From NCBI GenBank assembly GCA_964580575.1, contig CAZOLJ010000111.1, forward strand, positions 1 to 11,779: a DNA stretch of 11,779 bases, read 5' to 3'. The translations under genes and the position numbers were made by a program. A model generated the notes under the pieces. The model was given only the letters and a program-made list of their open reading frames with translations. It was not told the DNA's origin and searched no databases. This DNA is from CAVPDE01 sp964580575. GTDB taxonomy: Bacteria > Desulfobacterota > DSM-4660 > Desulfatiglandales > HGW-15. Below are positions 11,678-11,779 of this stretch, piece after piece (within the stretch, counting starts at the first letter, position 1; the number at the start of each line of letters is the position of its first letter).

Positions 11678-11779
11678 CTCTCAGAACGAACACCTCAGGC
11701 TTCGGTTCGCTTTTTTTGAACGTTGCGACTCGGTCAGATCGAGAAAATAATAAAATGATGTACGTCCCTCATGCTTCCC

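Overview
This window looks like an accessory region of a bacterial chromosome. It is a string of short gene modules, mostly toxin-antitoxin (TA) type, separated by gene-poor stretches full of short degenerate repeats. No gene fixes the taxonomy. The mixed, moderately GC-rich composition, the Shine-Dalgarno sites and the style of the interspersed repeats would fit an environmental Gram-negative such as a Desulfobacterota/deltaproteobacterial lineage. That is a low-confidence impression, not a result.

Layout, left to right. Positions 1-60 hold the upstream end of a repeated, decayed HNH-nuclease gene (copy A). Positions 116-1554 carry four small minus-strand genes: two unrecognised proteins, a secreted Rap1a/Tai-like protein without cysteines, and a cupin. 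Next comes HNH remnant B, a DUF433/DUF5615 TA pair (1957-2557) and HNH remnant C. The plus-strand pair DUF4160/DUF2442 (3160-3706) is followed by HNH remnant D. A HEPN/MNT pair (4257-5004) and a DUF2293 zinc-ribbon protein (5125-5799) come next. A DUF4143 AAA ATPase (6159-7343) faces, across a tandem palindromic operator, a broken ribbon-helix-helix gene (7424-7605). Then come a DUF2283/DUF4258-like pair (7859-8316), a YbaK/ProX deacylase (8897-9397), an alpha/beta hydrolase (9586-10407), a Phd/PIN pair (10675-11377), and HNH remnant E, which runs to the window edge.

The main theme is modular. At least five two-gene TA-like modules and one ATPase/RHH locus sit within 12 kb, and none shares an operon with another. 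Three repeat families lie between the modules. The first is the 5' end plus upstream region of an HNH-type restriction endonuclease gene, in five copies all in one orientation; copies A and E share 34 identical bases at the two ends of the window. The second is a 30-70 bp element with the core AACTTAAAAACTTAACAGCG, in five copies. The third is a short GTCAAGACCTGACCCC-like or CAAGAACGTCCC-like motif, in about ten copies. The DUF433/DUF5615 module is flanked directly by HNH remnants B and C, and the DUF2283 module by another direct repeat (7775 and 8821). This suggests that modules were inserted or shuffled by recombination at such repeats, but the mechanism is inference.

No tRNA, rRNA, CRISPR array, intact transposase or integrase was seen. 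Convincing sigma70-like promoters are visible for Phd/PIN, MNT/HEPN, DUF433/DUF5615 and the YbaK gene.
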